Positions 61,946 to 64,000 of a stretch of DNA of 64,000 nucleotides are shown here, piece by piece. Source of the DNA: Phymorhynchus buccinoides (taxonomy: Eukaryota > Mollusca > Gastropoda > Neogastropoda > Raphitomidae); NCBI GenBank assembly GCA_017654935.2, contig CM065710.1, forward strand, positions 28,725,385 to 28,789,384, written 5' to 3'. Each line of letters begins with the position of its first letter. Positions within the stretch are counted from its first letter, which is position 1. The position numbers were made by a program, and so were the translations under genes. A model generated the notes under the pieces. The model was not told where the DNA came from. It did no database searches and saw only the letters and a list, made by a program, of their open reading frames with translations.

Positions 61946-62041
61946 ATGGTGTTCGGACAAGTAGCCCGTTTGTCGAGAAACTTCAGCACTTCTGCTGTCG
62001 TCAGGAGTCAAGGATGGCAGCAGTATGGCATCCCAGGAGCA
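61946..62041 (+). CDS. COX7C: COX7C-like protein, first coding exon
   Basis: COX7C is a small nuclear-encoded subunit of mitochondrial cytochrome c oxidase. ATG at 61946 opens 32 codons to the donor ggagca|gtatgt. They read MVFGQVARLSRNFSTSAVVR then SQGWQQYGIPGA. The first part is a typical Arg/Ser-rich mitochondrial presequence with the family's GQ…RRFTTSVVR-like pattern. The end matches the position of EEGPGKNLPF, with the conserved NLPF expected in the next exon. No next exon was found before 64000, so the gene is partial. The leader ctcgtctgccatttatcc is pyrimidine-rich. The short length keeps confidence moderate. Confidence 0.65.
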
Positions 62042-62044
62042 GTA

Positions 62045-63400
62045 TGTATTGTTGCTTATTTATTGCCCATTAATGATTGCTTTACTTTGAAATTTGGCTG
62101 AACAGTTGACAAAAAAATAGCAACGAACTCGATAAAATGCGTGAAGGTCATGACAATTTTGAATTTGACATTAGTAATCGATGATCGACGATTCCAGTGA
62201 TTTCTACCCTTTCAACGGTCAAGCTTTAAAATAAATCACTTGTCCGTTTACTGATTTAGCTCTCTTTATTGTCAAATCGTAAGCCATGCTACATTCTAGA
62301 CAGATGTAGAACAGTTCTGAGTTTTAGGGAAAATGTTTGGTAGGCCTAAACTGGCTAAAGATGCAGATCTGAGATCAACACTCACTGACGGACCCTCACT
62401 GACACTGTGTGACAGTATCACAGTCTTGGTTCATTTCGTTCTTTCTGTCTTGCCTTTATGATTTATCTTCAAGTATTATTGAAAACAGTGACGTACCGAG
62501 GATCAAAAAATGATAGGATAAACAATCCTGAAACAAGAGAAACCAAATGACAATGAAACCTTGAAAAGGTCAAGGTCACGGTTCAAGATGGAGACTGCTA
62601 ATTTTTGTCTGTGAAGTTTCGGCTTAGTTTTTCTGAGAAAGAAAGCGTTTCCGGTTTCAGAAAAATTCTACCTGTGGCTTATTTAAGTTATTTTTGGCCC
62701 TGCAGTAGCCAAAGGAGCATATCCTTTGGAATTGTTAAGAATTATTTCCAAGCGAAGTTTGAAATATTCCTGGGTTGAGTTTCTCTAGACGACGGTCGCC
62801 GCACACATTCATAACTGTTACGCCAAAAGGGGTCTAAGAAACACTTTAGAAAACGTTTTCGAAAGAATATTACAAGCTCTTGTCTGATTCAGTGATTGGT
62901 CCCCAAAAAGTATTATTTTAACCAAACTTTAATGGACCAATCAACAACAAGAAATGTATTCACCCCATGCAAGTCACATGATAGTTCGCCAAGAAATACT
63001 TTGGGAGTAGCCACAAAACGTTTTTGGCAAAAGAGGTGTTTCTTATAACCGTTTTTGCCGATTTGCGCTCACGCTACGTAACGTTATCCCTTGAGAAACG
63101 ACCCCCTGGTTTGAACTCAGACAACTGAGTACTCTCTCTCTCTCTCTCACTTTTCAGTGTATTCATTTTCCGACCGGCAACCTTCGCAGTTTCGGTCTGC
63201 AGCACTTTTGACATTTTTTTTGTTTGACTTTCTTTTCTACATGCACCTTAACTGATCTCCATTGCACTAAGTTCTGGCGTTCTGCTAACATTGGTTAACC
63301 CAAGGCATTTATTTTCTTCTAATTGTTTGTGGTCTGTTCAGGTAAGTGAAATTGAATGCAGAAATGTTTGACTGAGTATCTACATCTACTGGTCTACAGC
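62045..63400. other. COX7C-like intron 1, no recognised feature
   Basis: Apart from a short CT run near 63133-63149 nothing is recognised. Confidence 0.5.
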
Positions 63401-63405
63401 CAGTA

Positions 63406-63634
63406 CAGGGCTCCCAGGGACCCCCATTTGGGGGTCTATGAAGTACTAAAATTCTAAAAGACCCTCTAATTCTAAAAGAATGCAGGGGGTCCCAGGGAAT
63501 GAGATGCACTAGAAAAAAATCTGTTTAGCATTCGCAGTGCCACTGGGACCCTCTATCCCGCCTCTAGGACCCTCTATACTGAAAGTGAAGGAGTCCCTGG
63601 GATCCCTTGTTTTGCGGGATGATTGGGAGCCCTG
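63406..63634. mobile_element. CAGGGCTCCCA MITE, copy 3 (inverted)
   Basis: cagggctcccagggaccccc … gggatgattgggagccctg; agta on both sides. The TSD length differs from the 5 bp of copy 1, possibly by mutation. Confidence 0.82.
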
Positions 63635-63679
63635 AGTAGTTTACTTTTGATTTGATGTGAATCACATTCACAATGTCAG

Positions 63680-63822
63680 GTAGCAGGAGCAGGCAAAACA
63701 AATTCCACCCAAAACGAGTCTCCAAAACCTACAAAGGGTAATGACAAAAAAGAGAACTACAAAGGAATTGAGTGTTACATGTGTAAACCCTGGTTTCACC
63801 GTGGCTGCTGTGATCTCACATG
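63680..63822 (+). other. Short Cys/His-rich open segment
   Basis: The plus frame reads AGAGKTNSTQNESPKPT then GIECYMCKPWFHRGCCDLT and a stop. CYMC…WFH…CC looks like part of a zinc-binding motif (for example a transposase C-terminus or PHD-like piece), but it is short and lacks context. It may be a relic. Confidence 0.25.
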
Positions 63823-64000
63823 ATCAGTTTACATGTCCGGGTCAAGGGGTTAATTACATGGTGTGGCTGTGTTTCAAATGGTGAGTCTGGTAGATCTGAG
63901 GTTTCCACACGCATGGAAATCAAGCTGGATACCAGGATAGTGTGTTGAGAGAGATCAAGGGCTTAACTCTTCTACTACCAAGTATTACTTAGACTGTTTA

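Overview
The window is an accessory-rich, intron-rich animal nuclear segment. Three protein genes are supported, all interrupted by GT-AG introns, and most of the rest is SINEs, MITEs, LINE 3' fragments, microsatellites and minisatellites. The repeat style, the SINE families with a shared 3' hairpin and the gene structures suggest an invertebrate, probably a marine mollusc. That identification is inference; no marker locus proves it. || Genes. (1) On the minus strand, about 25072 down to 989 and continuing off the left edge, is a CEP152/Asterless homologue. Ten coding exons with mutually compatible phases give 915 codons so far. They run from an acidic PLK4-binding-type N-terminus through a long low-complexity exon into the coiled-coil region. 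(2) On the plus strand, 29811 to 54092, is a SAC3D1 (SAC3/GANP-family) homologue. Nine exons with compatible phases encode 460 residues. (3) On the plus strand at 61946-62041 is the first coding exon of a COX7C-like mitochondrial protein; its remaining exons were not found in the window. CEP152 and SAC3D1 are head to head, about 4.8 kb apart start to start, and both families are tied to centrosome duplication. || Layout. 1-0.68 kb: 97-bp satellite. 0.7-25.1 kb: CEP152 exons separated by SINEs, MITEs, LINE remnants and arrays. 25.1-29.8 kb: divergent intergenic region with interstitial telomere-like sequence, three LINE 3' ends, CT/TG tracts and a 22-bp array made of SINE B boxes. 29.8-54.1 kb: SAC3D1 with a CACTA array, a 5.2-kb TTC-rich array and nested MITEs. 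54.1-61.9 kb: SINEs, a U2-headed element and MITEs. 61.9-64 kb: the COX7C-like start and a MITE. || Main unusual pattern. Several exons of CEP152 and SAC3D1 have their own splice junction, plus some tens of bases of coding sequence, copied into tandem minisatellites in the neighbouring intron. Examples are CEP152 exons 1, 4 (both sides), 5 and 9, and SAC3D1 exons 3 (both sides) and 8. These introns therefore carry dozens of decoy acceptors or donors. In CEP152 exon 9 the copied donor is in phase and the intervening array is open, so a protein with about 190 extra residues is possible. A parallel process turned SINE 3' ends into the 6.4-7.4 kb, 17-18 kb, 29 kb and 37-42 kb arrays. Several DNA-transposon families are defined here by terminal inverted repeats and matching target-site duplications, including nested insertions.
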